44,153 nucleotides of DNA from an uncultured Bacteroidota bacterium (GCA_913060705.1 CAJXTX010000008.1:1-44153); one strand, 5' to 3'; shown: positions 17,485-25,661, counted from the first letter of the stretch. The notes: generated from the letters alone by a model not told the origin. Translations and numbers: made by a program.

Positions 17485-17514
17485 CAAAGATACGGGCTTC
17501 AAGGGTACCTCAAA
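17485..17514 (-). promoter_or_regulatory. queE promoter, predicted leaderless
   Basis: On the minus strand TTTG (17514-17511) is followed after 18 bases by the exact -7 box TATCTTTG (17492-17485). CCGC and the queE ATG at 17480 come next. Both elements and their spacing fit the Bacteroidota consensus, which places the transcription start on the start codon. The -33 element lies inside the 3' end of the upstream namZ-like gene. Confidence 0.7.
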
Positions 17515-18677
17515 TACTTTGAGCGGATAGTTTTAAAGGCCTCGAGTTCGGCTCTCCAACTGGCTCGAATTTCTTCTTCGCTCATACCCGATTCAATTTG
17601 ACCTTGAAGTTCACTTCTTCCGCTGTGTTTGGCGAAAGAATCTTCTCTAAAGAATGCGCCATCGTGTGCCTTATAACTTTCGATGAGTGGATTCAAACAG
17701 ACATGATCCGGTGCTTCTACCTTACTGAGATCTCGTCCGTAACAAAGGGTGTTGAGGTGTTTCGGGTAGCGTGCTCCAGGTACAGAAACAGGAGTATACT
17801 CAAAATCAAAAACTGCTGCTGATAGCTGAGGTGAACCGAAACGCTCAAAAGGATTTGGAGTTCCGCGGCCTGCATTAATCTCTGTACCCTCGAATAAACC
17901 CAAGCTGGGGTACCATGCGATCGCATGATCATTCGGAAGGTTTGGAGAGGGTTTTATCGGTAAATGATAGGGCATATCCCGTGTATAATTCGAGAGAGAA
18001 ATTAGGGTAAGGTCTACGGAATTTTCAGAACGTATCCAGCCTTCTCCTTGTAACATCAATGCGTATTCACCAATCGTCATGCCATAGGCCAGTGGTATGG
18101 TATTATATCCTAAAAAGCTAGCGTTTTCTTTCTGCAAGACAGGACCATCCACCAGATTTCCATTGGGATTAGGTCGATCTAGTACAATAACAGGTACCGA
18201 GGCATCGGCTGCAGCTTCCATGACCAGTTGAAGCGTAGCGATATAGGTGTAAAAGCGCACCCCGACATCTTGAATATCGAAAAGGAGAATGTCTACCCCT
18301 TCTAAATGTTCTAAAGAAGGCTTTTTTTGACTTCCGTAGAGCGAAACCAGAGGCAATTGAGTCTTGGGGTCGATACCGCTTTCAACTAAGGCTCCGGCGT
18401 CTGCCTCCCCTCTAAATCCGTGCTCTGGGGTAAAAATTTTCTTTACTTGAATTCCCCTCGAAAGTAGGCTGTCTACAAGATGAGTGTGTCCGCTTTGGTG
18501 AAAAATGACCGAAGTGGCATTCGCTACTACAGCGACTGACTTCTCTGAAAGCATCGGAAGGTAGGTTTCGGTTCGATTGGCCCCTACAACAATTTGAGCG
18601 GTTGAGATCTGCACACTAATCCCCATTAGGATCAGTGCTAAAAGTCTATTTTTGAAGAAGAAGTCTAAGAGACGCAT
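17499..18677 (-). CDS. Exported DUF1343 protein, NamZ-type exo-beta-N-acetylmuramidase
   Basis: The product matches the DUF1343 family, whose Bacillus member NamZ removes terminal N-acetylmuramic acid from peptidoglycan fragments during cell-wall recycling. Landmarks are the VAVVANATSV strand, KKIFTPEHGFRGEADAG, LFDIQDVGVRFYTYIATL, LDRPNPNGNLVDGPVL and the GTEINAGRGTPNPFERFGSP loop. I chose the ATG at 18677 (392 residues) over an in-frame codon at 18722. Only the later start puts a clean signal peptide at the N-terminus (MRLLDFFFKNRLLALILMG... cut near STAQ), so the enzyme is periplasmic. Its start codon directly abuts that of the divergent permease gene. Confidence 0.88.
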   Translation of the reverse strand: MRLLDFFFKNRLLALILMGISVQISTAQIVVGANRTETYLPMLSEKSVAVVANATSVIFHQSGHTHLVDSLLSRGIQVKKIFTPEHGFRGEADAGALVESGIDPKTQLPLVSLYGSQKKPSLEHLEGVDILLFDIQDVGVRFYTYIATLQLVMEAAADASVPVIVLDRPNPNGNLVDGPVLQKENASFLGYNTIPLAYGMTIGEYALMLQGEGWIRSENSVDLTLISLSNYTRDMPYHLPIKPSPNLPNDHAIAWYPSLGLFEGTEINAGRGTPNPFERFGSPQLSAAVFDFEYTPVSVPGARYPKHLNTLCYGRDLSKVEAPDHVCLNPLIESYKAHDGAFFREDSFAKHSGRSELQGQIESGMSEEEIRASWRAELEAFKTIRSKYLRYP

Positions 18678-19868
18678 ATGTTCGAATGGTTCGTTGCAAA
18701 AAGATTCTTGTTTAAGAATCATATGATCTTACCTAAAGGTAGCGCAAAAATTGGCGTCATTGCTGTGGCCATTGGCCTAGCGGTAATGATTATTGCCATG
18801 GCAACGGCAAGGGGACTGCAATATGAGGTTAAGAAGAAATTAGAGTCCTTTCAGGGCACGTTCAAATTGGCCTCCTATGATAAAGGCCAAGCCCTTGATA
18901 GTAGTCATACTGCAATGCTCAACACCATTGAAGGGGGGTTTCGCAGCCATAAGATTTCAGAACGTCTAGGCGTGCTTCGCAATGAAAATGATTATGCGGG
19001 ATTACTCTTTAAGGGGATTTACAGTGATTTTGACGCTACGGTTTGGGAGTCTTATTTGATTCAGGGCGATTGGCTTCACAATGATACCCAAGACCAAGTT
19101 GTTGTTTCTGAAGAGGTGGCGCGCCAATTAGGACTTGAGATAGGAGATAGGGTGTATGGGCTGTTTCCGAATAATGAGAAGCCTCCACAGCAACGGCGTA
19201 TGATGGTTCGAGGGATTTACAATTCTTACTTTGCTGAATTCGATCAATCTGTCGTTTTTGTTTCTGGAGAAATGGTGGGTCGTTTGAATGGGTATGAGAC
19301 CAATCAATTTGAAGGTCTTGAAGTGTTCTTGGCTGATTCAGAAGATGAAGCATCGGTTTATCAGGCCTTGCTCGATCGATTTCCGGCTCATATTGAAATA
19401 GTGAGAACCAAAGACGAGCAATCGGTCTTGTTCAATTGGATGGAACTCTTCGATGTGAATTTGCTCATCATTAGCTTGGTGCTATCTATAGTAGGAGCTA
19501 TGAACATCATCACCAGTTTGTTGGCGGTGGTTTTTGAGCGTTCAAATGCCATCGGTTTGTTCAGGGCACTAGGTGCTAATGAGCGCAGTGTGCGCAAATT
19601 GTTTTGGATTCAGGGTTCGTATTACCTAGGTCTTGGATTGGTCATCGGCAACACCATAGGACTCTTGCTGTACACCTTTCAGCATCTTACCCATTGGTTT
19701 AGCTTTTCAAACCCTGAAGAATACTACATCACTTATATACCTGTAAAACTGTACGTTTCTGAGGTAGTGTTGCTCAATGCTTTGGTCTTTGGCTTAAGTG
19801 CTATGGTGCTTTGGTTGGTTTCGCGCATAGCCGTACGCATGACCATTACTAAATTAATTAGGGGATAG
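18678..19868 (+). CDS. ABC transporter permease of the FtsX/LolC-E type
   Basis: The 396-residue product has a short cytosolic start (MFEWFVAKRFLFKN), one membrane segment (~residues 24-46), a large periplasmic MacB-like domain (~47-250) and three C-terminal membrane helices. The latter carry the FtsX-type stretch SIVGAMNIITSLLAVVFERSNAIGLFRALGANERSVRKLFWIQG. This is the architecture of LolC/LolE, which extract lipoproteins from the inner membrane, and of related efflux permeases. The ATPase partner is not adjacent; the ftsE-like gene at 24990 is a different family branch. Its stop codon touches the 3' end of the tmRNA gene on the other strand. Confidence 0.88.
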   Translation: MFEWFVAKRFLFKNHMILPKGSAKIGVIAVAIGLAVMIIAMATARGLQYEVKKKLESFQGTFKLASYDKGQALDSSHTAMLNTIEGGFRSHKISERLGVLRNENDYAGLLFKGIYSDFDATVWESYLIQGDWLHNDTQDQVVVSEEVARQLGLEIGDRVYGLFPNNEKPPQQRRMMVRGIYNSYFAEFDQSVVFVSGEMVGRLNGYETNQFEGLEVFLADSEDEASVYQALLDRFPAHIEIVRTKDEQSVLFNWMELFDVNLLIISLVLSIVGAMNIITSLLAVVFERSNAIGLFRALGANERSVRKLFWIQGSYYLGLGLVIGNTIGLLLYTFQHLTHWFSFSNPEEYYITYIPVKLYVSEVVLLNALVFGLSAMVLWLVSRIAVRMTITKLIRG

Positions 19869-20266
19869 TGGAGCCGGAGGGGTTCGAACCCTCGTCCAAA
19901 CAAGCAATTCAAACGCTTTCTACATGCTTATTCACTGAGTGATTGTCAGAGAAGAGCTGATCAGTGACCCTCTACTCACTCTCTTAGCTTCTAAATTTAA
20001 AGTGACTTGCGAAGCAAAAGTCACTCGTTGTTGACTTTAATGGTGCCTCTTTGAAGAACGCCGCCAACAAGGGCTTTCTAGAGACATTTAGCTCTCTCGC
20101 CTCGCGAGACTAGGCCAAATCTTACTATAATTCAGATTATTAGGCAGCTAAAGCGTAATTGTTTTCGCCATTTAAAATGGTTGAAGTAGAGATTTACGAG
20201 CATTAACATCATAGCTCGGCATGCTTACGATCTCATTGATCTTGCTGTCAAATCCAGATCGGCCCC
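19869..20266 (-). ncRNA. ssrA: tmRNA (ssrA)
   Basis: tmRNA rescues stalled ribosomes and tags the nascent peptide for proteolysis. The 5' end GGGGCCG (20266-20260) pairs with the 3' end CGGCTCC plus discriminator A (19876-19869), with a G3-U70 wobble, the alanyl-tRNA synthetase identity element. The T arm GAGGG-TTCGAAC-CCCTC is intact. The tag frame at 20169-20140 reads GENNYALAA followed by TAA, the Bacteroidota-type tag. A strong internal hairpin at 20002-20024 is part of the pseudoknot region. CCA is not encoded. It is about 398 nt long, and its 3' end abuts the stop codon of the convergent permease gene. Confidence 0.95.
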
Positions 20267-20293
20267 GATAAATAAAAGAACATAAAGAGCCGA

Positions 20294-20301
20294 CAAAGAT
20301 A
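20294..20301 (-). promoter_or_regulatory. -7 promoter box of ssrA
   Basis: On the minus strand this reads TATCTTTG, an exact TAnnTTTG box, 27 bases upstream of the mature 5' end of tmRNA. A short precursor leader would be trimmed. It falls in the 41-base gap after the PHP-protein gene. Confidence 0.6.
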
Positions 20302-20307
20302 CGAAAA

Positions 20308-21426
20308 CTAGTCGTCGACATTAACCCTCCAGGTCAGTACAGGATGGCTTTTAGGGGCATAAAAGGCTCCGAGCGCCTCAAACGTTAAGTCGAATGCAGA
20401 GAGTCTTTCTAAAGTTTTGACTTTCAGTACCTTGCTGTCATGAGCTTTTAGGACGAAAACAGGAGAACTCTCGTAAAAAGTAAAGGCGCTTTTGTTCTCA
20501 AGGAGTAAATCACTACTTGTCTGATTGGTAATGGTTAATTCTACAATCTCGGTGTTTGGCATGTAATGGGCACCTTCAATGCGTACACTCTTTAATAGCA
20601 ATGGCTCTAAATACGATTTGCGACCTATTAACAAATCATTGTAGGCGGCTACCGTTCTACCCTCCATCAGGGCTTCATGGATCGCGGCAAGGCTTTTTTC
20701 TTTGGCAAAAACTAAGGTAACGGGTCTCTGCAGTCCCTTATTGCTGTAATCCCACTCGATGAGTCCGTGAACGTCAGAGGTAGCCAGAATGGTGAGGTTC
20801 TGATCAAGGGCTAGAGCGAGCGATTCTTCTGCAAAGGCGCCAAAATTCACTACTTCTATTCCGTGAAGCTCGTCTGATTGGATGCGTTTTTTCTGAAATG
20901 CACTGAGAACAGGGTTGCCTTGGCTGTTTTGAGCGGTCCATGCAGGATGATTCCAAAAGATAAATGCTCCCTGCTTTCGCGCCTCTTTAAAGGCGTCCTC
21001 TGCTTCGTCTTGTAAGAGGGGATTTGCATCTTGAATAAAAACTGCGTTGTTGTGTCCGACAGGCGCACCTCGAGTAATTTCAGATCCTTTTATGATCAGA
21101 AGATCGTGATCTTTTGCCTCGTTTAGTGCTAGGTTGTACGCTCTGTTTCTATCGGGATGTGGAATGTCTGCACTGTGCGGTTGGTATTCTAAATGCTCAG
21201 TGATCGCAATGGCGTCTAGTCCGTCCATTAACGCCTCTTGAACTCGAATCGTAGGCCACACATATCCGTCAGAGAACACACTGTGTATATGCAGGTCGGT
21301 GGATAGGGTAAGGTAGTTGTCTAGATCCGGAAAGTGAATAGGGCGCGCACTAACATGACTGTGATCTTGAGCTTGAAGCCCAGTAAATACCATCAAAAAA
21401 GCCGAAAAGAGAGAAAGTGTTTTCAC
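20308..21426 (-). CDS. Exported PHP-domain metal-dependent hydrolase
   Basis: The 372-residue product has a signal peptide ([20 protein letters not shown], cut after about residue 20) followed by a PHP domain. The metal motif is DLHIHSVFSDG (His46, His48, Asp53), with the further ligands AITEHLEYQPH, KGSEITRG, FWNHPAW and SDVHG. PHP enzymes hydrolyse phosphate esters. An exported form with a C-terminal beta-rich domain of about 100 residues suggests an extracytoplasmic phosphodiesterase or phosphatase, which is inference. The start codon is GTG, chosen because it alone gives a complete signal peptide. It lies downstream of kdsA and upstream of ssrA on the same strand. Confidence 0.85.
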   Translation of the reverse strand: MKTLSLFSAFLMVFTGLQAQDHSHVSARPIHFPDLDNYLTLSTDLHIHSVFSDGYVWPTIRVQEALMDGLDAIAITEHLEYQPHSADIPHPDRNRAYNLALNEAKDHDLLIIKGSEITRGAPVGHNNAVFIQDANPLLQDEAEDAFKEARKQGAFIFWNHPAWTAQNSQGNPVLSAFQKKRIQSDELHGIEVVNFGAFAEESLALALDQNLTILATSDVHGLIEWDYSNKGLQRPVTLVFAKEKSLAAIHEALMEGRTVAAYNDLLIGRKSYLEPLLLKSVRIEGAHYMPNTEIVELTITNQTSSDLLLENKSAFTFYESSPVFVLKAHDSKVLKVKTLERLSAFDLTFEALGAFYAPKSHPVLTWRVNVDD

Positions 21427-21493
21427 GAGAATTATTTTCTCACAAGATAAACCCTATCTCGATAGGATGAGTGCCTTAACGTTTAAGAAAAGG

Positions 21494-22318
21494 TTAGTTA
21501 TCGAGGCCCACAACGGTATCTCTCAATCGGGCTAAGGTACTTAAGAGTTTTTCGAGTCGCTCGAGGGGTAGTTGGTTTGCCCCGTCACTCTTCGCAGTTG
21601 CAGGGTCTGGATGTGTTTCGATAAAAATTCCATCTACACCGACTGCAATTCCTGCCTTAGCCATAGTTTCAATTAGAGCAGGTCTTCCGCCTGTTACCCC
21701 TGAGGCCTGATTGGGCTGTTGCAAGGAATGCGTAACGTCTAAAACTACCGGAGCGTACTGTTGCATTACTGGAATTCCTCTATAGTCAATTACCAGGTCT
21801 TGATACCCGAAAGTGGTTCCTCTTTCGGTAATAAGGCTATTGGGGTTTCCACTGTCTTTTACCTTTTGAACTGCAAACTGCATGCTTTCTGGACTCATGA
21901 ACTGCCCTTTCTTGAGATTGACCACCTTTTGCGTCTTTGCTGCCGCTACCACAAGGTCGGTTTGACGTACCAAAAAGGCGGGAATCTGTAAAATGTCGAC
22001 ATAAGCTGCGGCTCTTGCTGCATCTTCTTCGGTGTGAATGTCAGTAATGGTGGGTATGTGGAAGGTTTCTCCGACTTTTCTTAAAATTTTAAGGGCCTTT
22101 TCATCTCCAATCCCGGTAAAAGAATCGATACGGCTGCGATTGGCTTTTTTAAAGCTTCCTTTGAATACATACGGAATTTTCAATGCATCGCTTAACGCCA
22201 AAGCCTTTTCTGCCACAGCCATAGCGCTCTCTTCTGATTCTATTGCACAGGGTCCGGCGATGAGTAAGAATTGATGACTATCGCTATGGTGAAGTTGTTT
22301 TAAGGCTGCTCTATTCAT
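21494..22318 (-). CDS. kdsA: 3-deoxy-8-phosphooctulonate synthase
   Basis: KdsA condenses phosphoenolpyruvate and arabinose-5-phosphate to Kdo-8-phosphate for lipopolysaccharide inner core synthesis. Landmarks are LLIAGPCAIESEESAM, YVFKGSFKKANRSRIDSFTG, PTITDIHTEEDA, QIPAFLVRQTDLV, NLKKGQFMSPES, ERGTTFGYQDL and the C-terminal IETHPDPATAKSDG. I chose the ATG at 22318 (274 residues). The longer frame would begin at a GTG at 22339 that overlaps an exact -7 promoter box, so it cannot be the translation start of that transcript. The presence of kdsA shows a Kdo-containing outer membrane. Confidence 0.95.
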   Translation of the reverse strand: MNRAALKQLHHSDSHQFLLIAGPCAIESEESAMAVAEKALALSDALKIPYVFKGSFKKANRSRIDSFTGIGDEKALKILRKVGETFHIPTITDIHTEEDAARAAAYVDILQIPAFLVRQTDLVVAAAKTQKVVNLKKGQFMSPESMQFAVQKVKDSGNPNSLITERGTTFGYQDLVIDYRGIPVMQQYAPVVLDVTHSLQQPNQASGVTGGRPALIETMAKAGIAVGVDGIFIETHPDPATAKSDGANQLPLERLEKLLSTLARLRDTVVGLDN

Positions 22319-22338
22319 GGTTTCAAAGGTTTTCGGCA

Positions 22339-22346
22339 CAAAGGTA
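22339..22346 (-). promoter_or_regulatory. -7 promoter box of kdsA
   Basis: On the minus strand this reads TACCTTTG, an exact TAnnTTTG, 20 bases before the ATG at 22318. It decides the kdsA start, because the alternative GTG at 22339-22337 begins with the last base of the box. Confidence 0.65.
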
Positions 22347-22378
22347 GTTTTTTATCACATCTGGGGCGGTTTTCAACC

Positions 22379-22386
22379 TATATTTG
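22379..22386 (+). promoter_or_regulatory. -7 promoter box of typA
   Basis: TATATTTG, an exact TAnnTTTG, lies 29 bases before the typA ATG, in the gap shared with divergent kdsA. The two boxes are 32 bases apart. Confidence 0.62.
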
Positions 22387-22415
22387 CGCCGCCGTAGCGC
22401 TCAATACCATTCTAG

Positions 22416-24215
22416 ATGCAACACATCAAAAACATTGCCATTATTGCTCACGTAGATCACGGAAAGACTACACTTGTCGATAAAATTCTTTACCACTGTC
22501 AACTTTTTAGGGAGAATGAGAACAAAGGAGAACTCATTCTTGACAACAACGATCTTGAGCGCGAGCGTGGGATTACCATTGTTTCTAAGAATGTTTCGGT
22601 ACAATACAAAGATCACAAGATCAATATTATCGACACCCCGGGTCACGCCGACTTCGGAGGAGAGGTAGAGCGTGTATTGAATATGGCAGACGGTGTGTTG
22701 TTGTTGGTTGATGCCTTTGAAGGGCCTATGCCTCAGACACGTTTTGTACTTCAAAAGGCCATATCGATGGGATTGAAACCCTGTCTTGTTATCAATAAGG
22801 TGGACAAAGAGAACTGTACCCCTGATGAAGTTCACGAAAAGGTATTCGATCTGATGTTCGAACTGGGTGCTGAAGAGTGGCAGCTTGACTTCCCGACGGT
22901 TTACGGTTCAGCAAAGAACGGATGGATGAGTACCGATCACAAACAGCCTACTGACTCAATAGAGCCCCTTTTAGAAATGGTACTCGCTGAAATCCCTGAG
23001 TTTAAACCTCAAGAGGGCTCCACACAGCTTTTAATTACCTCTCTAGATTACTCTTCGTTTACTGGACGTATTGCGATTGGACGTCTTCAACGCGGATCAC
23101 TCAAAGAAGGTCAGCAAGTGAGCCTAGTAAAGCGTGACGGTTCAATTTCTAAATCAAGAATTAAGGAGCTATACACCTTTGAAGGATTAGGCCGCGTGAA
23201 AGTGCAAGAAGTAAAAGCCGGAGATATCTGCGCCATCGTCGGAATGGAAAATTTTGAGATTGGAGATACGGTAGCCGATCACGAGGCTCCAGAGGGATTG
23301 AAGTCTATTGCGATCGATGAACCTACCATGAGTATGCTCTTTACGATCAACGATAGTCCGTTCTTCGGTAAGGACGGAAAATTTGTGACTTCTAGACACA
23401 TAAAGGAGCGTTTAGAGAAAGAGCTAGAAAAGAATTTGGCGTTGCGCGTTGAGCCCACAGATAGCGCGGATCGTTTTGTGGTATACGGACGTGGAGTACT
23501 CCATTTGTCAGTACTTATCGAAACGATGCGTCGAGAAGGTTACGAACTACAAATTGGTCAGCCTCAAGTTATCATCAAAGAGATTGACGGTGTGAAGTGT
23601 GAGCCTGTCGAGCAATTAACCATTGACCTACCTGAAACTGTTTCGGGTAAGGCTGTTGAAATGGTGTCTATGCGTAAGGGAGAACTCCTTAGTATGGAGA
23701 CCAAAGGTACCCGAATGATCTGCGAGTTTGTGATCCCTTCAAGAGGTATTATTGGTTTGAGAAATCAGTTGCTTACAGCCACAGCAGGAGAGGCGATCAT
23801 GTCACATCGTTTTATTGAGTACCAACCCTTAAAGGGACCCATTCCGGGACGAATTAATGGTTCATTGGTTTCGCTAGAGAATGGAACTGCTATTCCTTAT
23901 TCTATCGATAAGATCCAAGAAAGAGGCGTATTCTTTATTGATCCGGGAGAGGATATTTACGAAGGTCAAGTGATTGGTGAAAACTCTAGAGCCGATGATA
24001 TGGCGGTCAATGTCACTAAAACAAAGAAGCTCTCAAACGTCCGTGCGTCTGGTTCAGACGAAAAGGTGAAAATCGTTCCGGCCATCAAGTTTTCGCTTGA
24101 GCAAGCTTTAGAATACATACAAAAGGACGAGTTGGTTGAGGTAACCCCGAACCATATTCGACTTCGCAAGATTCACTTAAAGGAGACGGACAGAAAGCGC
24201 GCTAAAGCAATCTAA
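22416..24215 (+). CDS. typA: Ribosome-associated GTPase TypA/BipA
   Basis: TypA (BipA) is a translational GTPase related to EF-G that helps 50S assembly and translation under stress such as cold. The 599-residue product has a G domain with AHVDHGKTTLVDKIL (~10-24), the RERGITI switch I, DTPGHADFGGE and NKVD. A beta-barrel domain (~200-290), two alpha-beta domains and the BipA-specific C-terminal domain (SRGIIGLRNQLLTATAGEAIMSH onward) follow. All GTP-binding motifs are intact and the length is typical. Its 3' end overlaps the convergent ROK kinase gene by 14 bases. Confidence 0.96.
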   Translation: MQHIKNIAIIAHVDHGKTTLVDKILYHCQLFRENENKGELILDNNDLERERGITIVSKNVSVQYKDHKINIIDTPGHADFGGEVERVLNMADGVLLLVDAFEGPMPQTRFVLQKAISMGLKPCLVINKVDKENCTPDEVHEKVFDLMFELGAEEWQLDFPTVYGSAKNGWMSTDHKQPTDSIEPLLEMVLAEIPEFKPQEGSTQLLITSLDYSSFTGRIAIGRLQRGSLKEGQQVSLVKRDGSISKSRIKELYTFEGLGRVKVQEVKAGDICAIVGMENFEIGDTVADHEAPEGLKSIAIDEPTMSMLFTINDSPFFGKDGKFVTSRHIKERLEKELEKNLALRVEPTDSADRFVVYGRGVLHLSVLIETMRREGYELQIGQPQVIIKEIDGVKCEPVEQLTIDLPETVSGKAVEMVSMRKGELLSMETKGTRMICEFVIPSRGIIGLRNQLLTATAGEAIMSHRFIEYQPLKGPIPGRINGSLVSLENGTAIPYSIDKIQERGVFFIDPGEDIYEGQVIGENSRADDMAVNVTKTKKLSNVRASGSDEKVKIVPAIKFSLEQALEYIQKDELVEVTPNHIRLRKIHLKETDRKRAKAI

Positions 24216-24942
24216 ATGCTGCTGCGGCAGCCCCAACTATTCCGGCATTATTACGCAATGCAGCGGGCTTAATGCGCACGGGTGAATCAATGAGGTGAGC
24301 ATAGTGGTCCCACTCTTTAGATAAGCCCCCTCCGAGAATGATGAGGTCAGGTGCGATAAGCAGGTTGGTGATTTTTAAGAATTTATTGAAGCGAACAGCC
24401 CATTCTTCAAGGCTCAACTTTTCGCGTTCTTTGGCGGATGCCGATGTCCACTCTTCAATTTTTTTATGCTTCTTGTAAGGTATTTGACCCAATTCAAAAT
24501 TGGGAATAAGCGCACCGTTGTAAAAGGCGCCACTTCCGATTCCAGTTCCAATAGTAATCATGAGCACTAGGCCCATTTCACCCTTTCCGACACCGTATTC
24601 CATCGTGGCATAGGCAGCGGCATCAGCGTCGTTTACTACTACAACATCTTGTCCGGTCTTTTCAGCAAATACATCGGATACATTGAGCCCCTTCCATTTC
24701 TTATGCAGGTTTCCTTGAGATCCGCAAATTCCATTCTTTATGATTGTCGGAAATCCCACTCCAATCGGCCCTTCATAACCAAAATGGTCTACAATTTCTT
24801 TAAATCGATCGGCCATCGCTTCAGGGTCTCTCTTTTTAGGCGTGGGTAGTCGAAAGCGTTCACTGATTAATTCTCCAGATTCAATATCGACTAAACCACC
24901 CTTCATACCGGTGCCCCCTATATCAATGCCTAAAACTGCCAT
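24202..24942 (-). CDS. ROK-family sugar kinase, likely polyphosphate glucokinase-like
   Basis: The 246-residue product has the ROK/ASKHA phosphate-binding start VLGIDIGGTGMKGGLVD (residues 3-19). The second phosphate motif MITIGTGIGSGAFYNG follows an active-site region VVNDADAAAYA, with a catalytic Asp expected there. LIILGGGLSKEW is the adenosine-side motif. The short ROK form without the usual zinc-binding cysteine cluster, and the ELGQIPYKKHKKIEEW segment, resemble polyphosphate glucokinases, so glucose phosphorylation is likely but not proven. It converges on typA with a 14-base overlap and is 47 bases downstream of ftsE on the same strand. Confidence 0.87.
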   Translation of the reverse strand: MAVLGIDIGGTGMKGGLVDIESGELISERFRLPTPKKRDPEAMADRFKEIVDHFGYEGPIGVGFPTIIKNGICGSQGNLHKKWKGLNVSDVFAEKTGQDVVVVNDADAAAYATMEYGVGKGEMGLVLMITIGTGIGSGAFYNGALIPNFELGQIPYKKHKKIEEWTSASAKEREKLSLEEWAVRFNKFLKITNLLIAPDLIILGGGLSKEWDHYAHLIDSPVRIKPAALRNNAGIVGAAAAAFRLL

Positions 24943-24989
24943 AAATGTTGAATGAGCTACAAATAAACAGAAAAATTACCAGTTGAAAT

Positions 24990-25661
24990 CTAGCCTTGAT
25001 GCAAGCTCTGATTTTCACAGCGTACGACAGGATGACCGTAGTGACGAATCAATTGGTGATTATGGGTGGCGACAAAGAGTGTCTTACCGTTTTTATGAAT
25101 GTCTTCGAAAACCTGCATGACCTCAAGACTCGTTTCAGGATCAAGGTTTCCGGTAGGCTCGTCTGCAATTATAAGGTCGGGGTCGTTCAATAGTGCTCTG
25201 GCTATTGCCACACGCTGTTGCTCTCCGCCTGAGAGCCGGTGTGGAAAGCTTTTCATCTTTCCACTGATTCCAACACGATCTAATACTGTTTCGATTTGGC
25301 TTTTGCGTTCGCTCGATTTTTTCCATCCTGTCGCTTTCAGCACAAACTCGAGGTTGTCGTAGACATTGCGGTCTGACAATAGTTTAAAATCTTGAAATAC
25401 GATGCCGAGTGAGCGTCTCAGTGTTGAGAGCTGGGCTTCCTTTAGGGAACGGAGATCGAGGTTTTTGATGCGGGCCGTTCCGGCGCTAAACGGAACATCG
25501 CCATAAAGCGCTTTGAGCAGGCTGCTTTTTCCGGATCCGGTTTTTCCGATTAAGAAATAGTAATCCCCTTTCTGAAGGCTAAAATTGAGGGCGTCGAGTA
25601 TAATGCTAGTGTCTTGCTTTATTTGGGCATTCTCAAGGTACAAGACGGTGTCTGGTTGCAT
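24990..25661 (-). CDS. ftsE: Cell-division ATP-binding protein FtsE
   Basis: FtsE is the ABC ATPase that works with the membrane protein FtsX to control cell-wall hydrolases at the division site. The 223-residue product has Walker A GKTGSGKS (39-46), Q-loop Gln90 in VFQDFKLL, the signature LSGGEQQR (143-150), Walker B LIIADEP with Glu168, and the switch His200. [19 protein letters not shown] is characteristic of FtsE rather than of general LolD ATPases. ftsX is not adjacent, so the pair is split, and a LolD-like role cannot be fully excluded. The gene is divergent from the MFS transporter; only a 7-of-8 -7 box (TACCTTTA) precedes it. Confidence 0.85.
   Translation of the reverse strand: MQPDTVLYLENAQIKQDTSIILDALNFSLQKGDYYFLIGKTGSGKSSLLKALYGDVPFSAGTARIKNLDLRSLKEAQLSTLRRSLGIVFQDFKLLSDRNVYDNLEFVLKATGWKKSSERKSQIETVLDRVGISGKMKSFPHRLSGGEQQRVAIARALLNDPDLIIADEPTGNLDPETSLEVMQVFEDIHKNGKTLFVATHNHQLIRHYGHPVVRCENQSLHQG

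Noticed and set aside
18678-18722. Longer N-terminus for the NamZ-like protein starting at 18722
   Set aside because: The 15 added residues (MILKQESFCNEPFEH) would bury the signal peptide and overlap the permease gene; the ATG at 18677 gives a clean export signal.
21453-21466. Small hairpin CCTAT-CTCG-ATAGG between kdsA and the PHP gene
   Set aside because: Only five base pairs and no T-tract on the minus strand; too weak to call a terminator or regulatory element.
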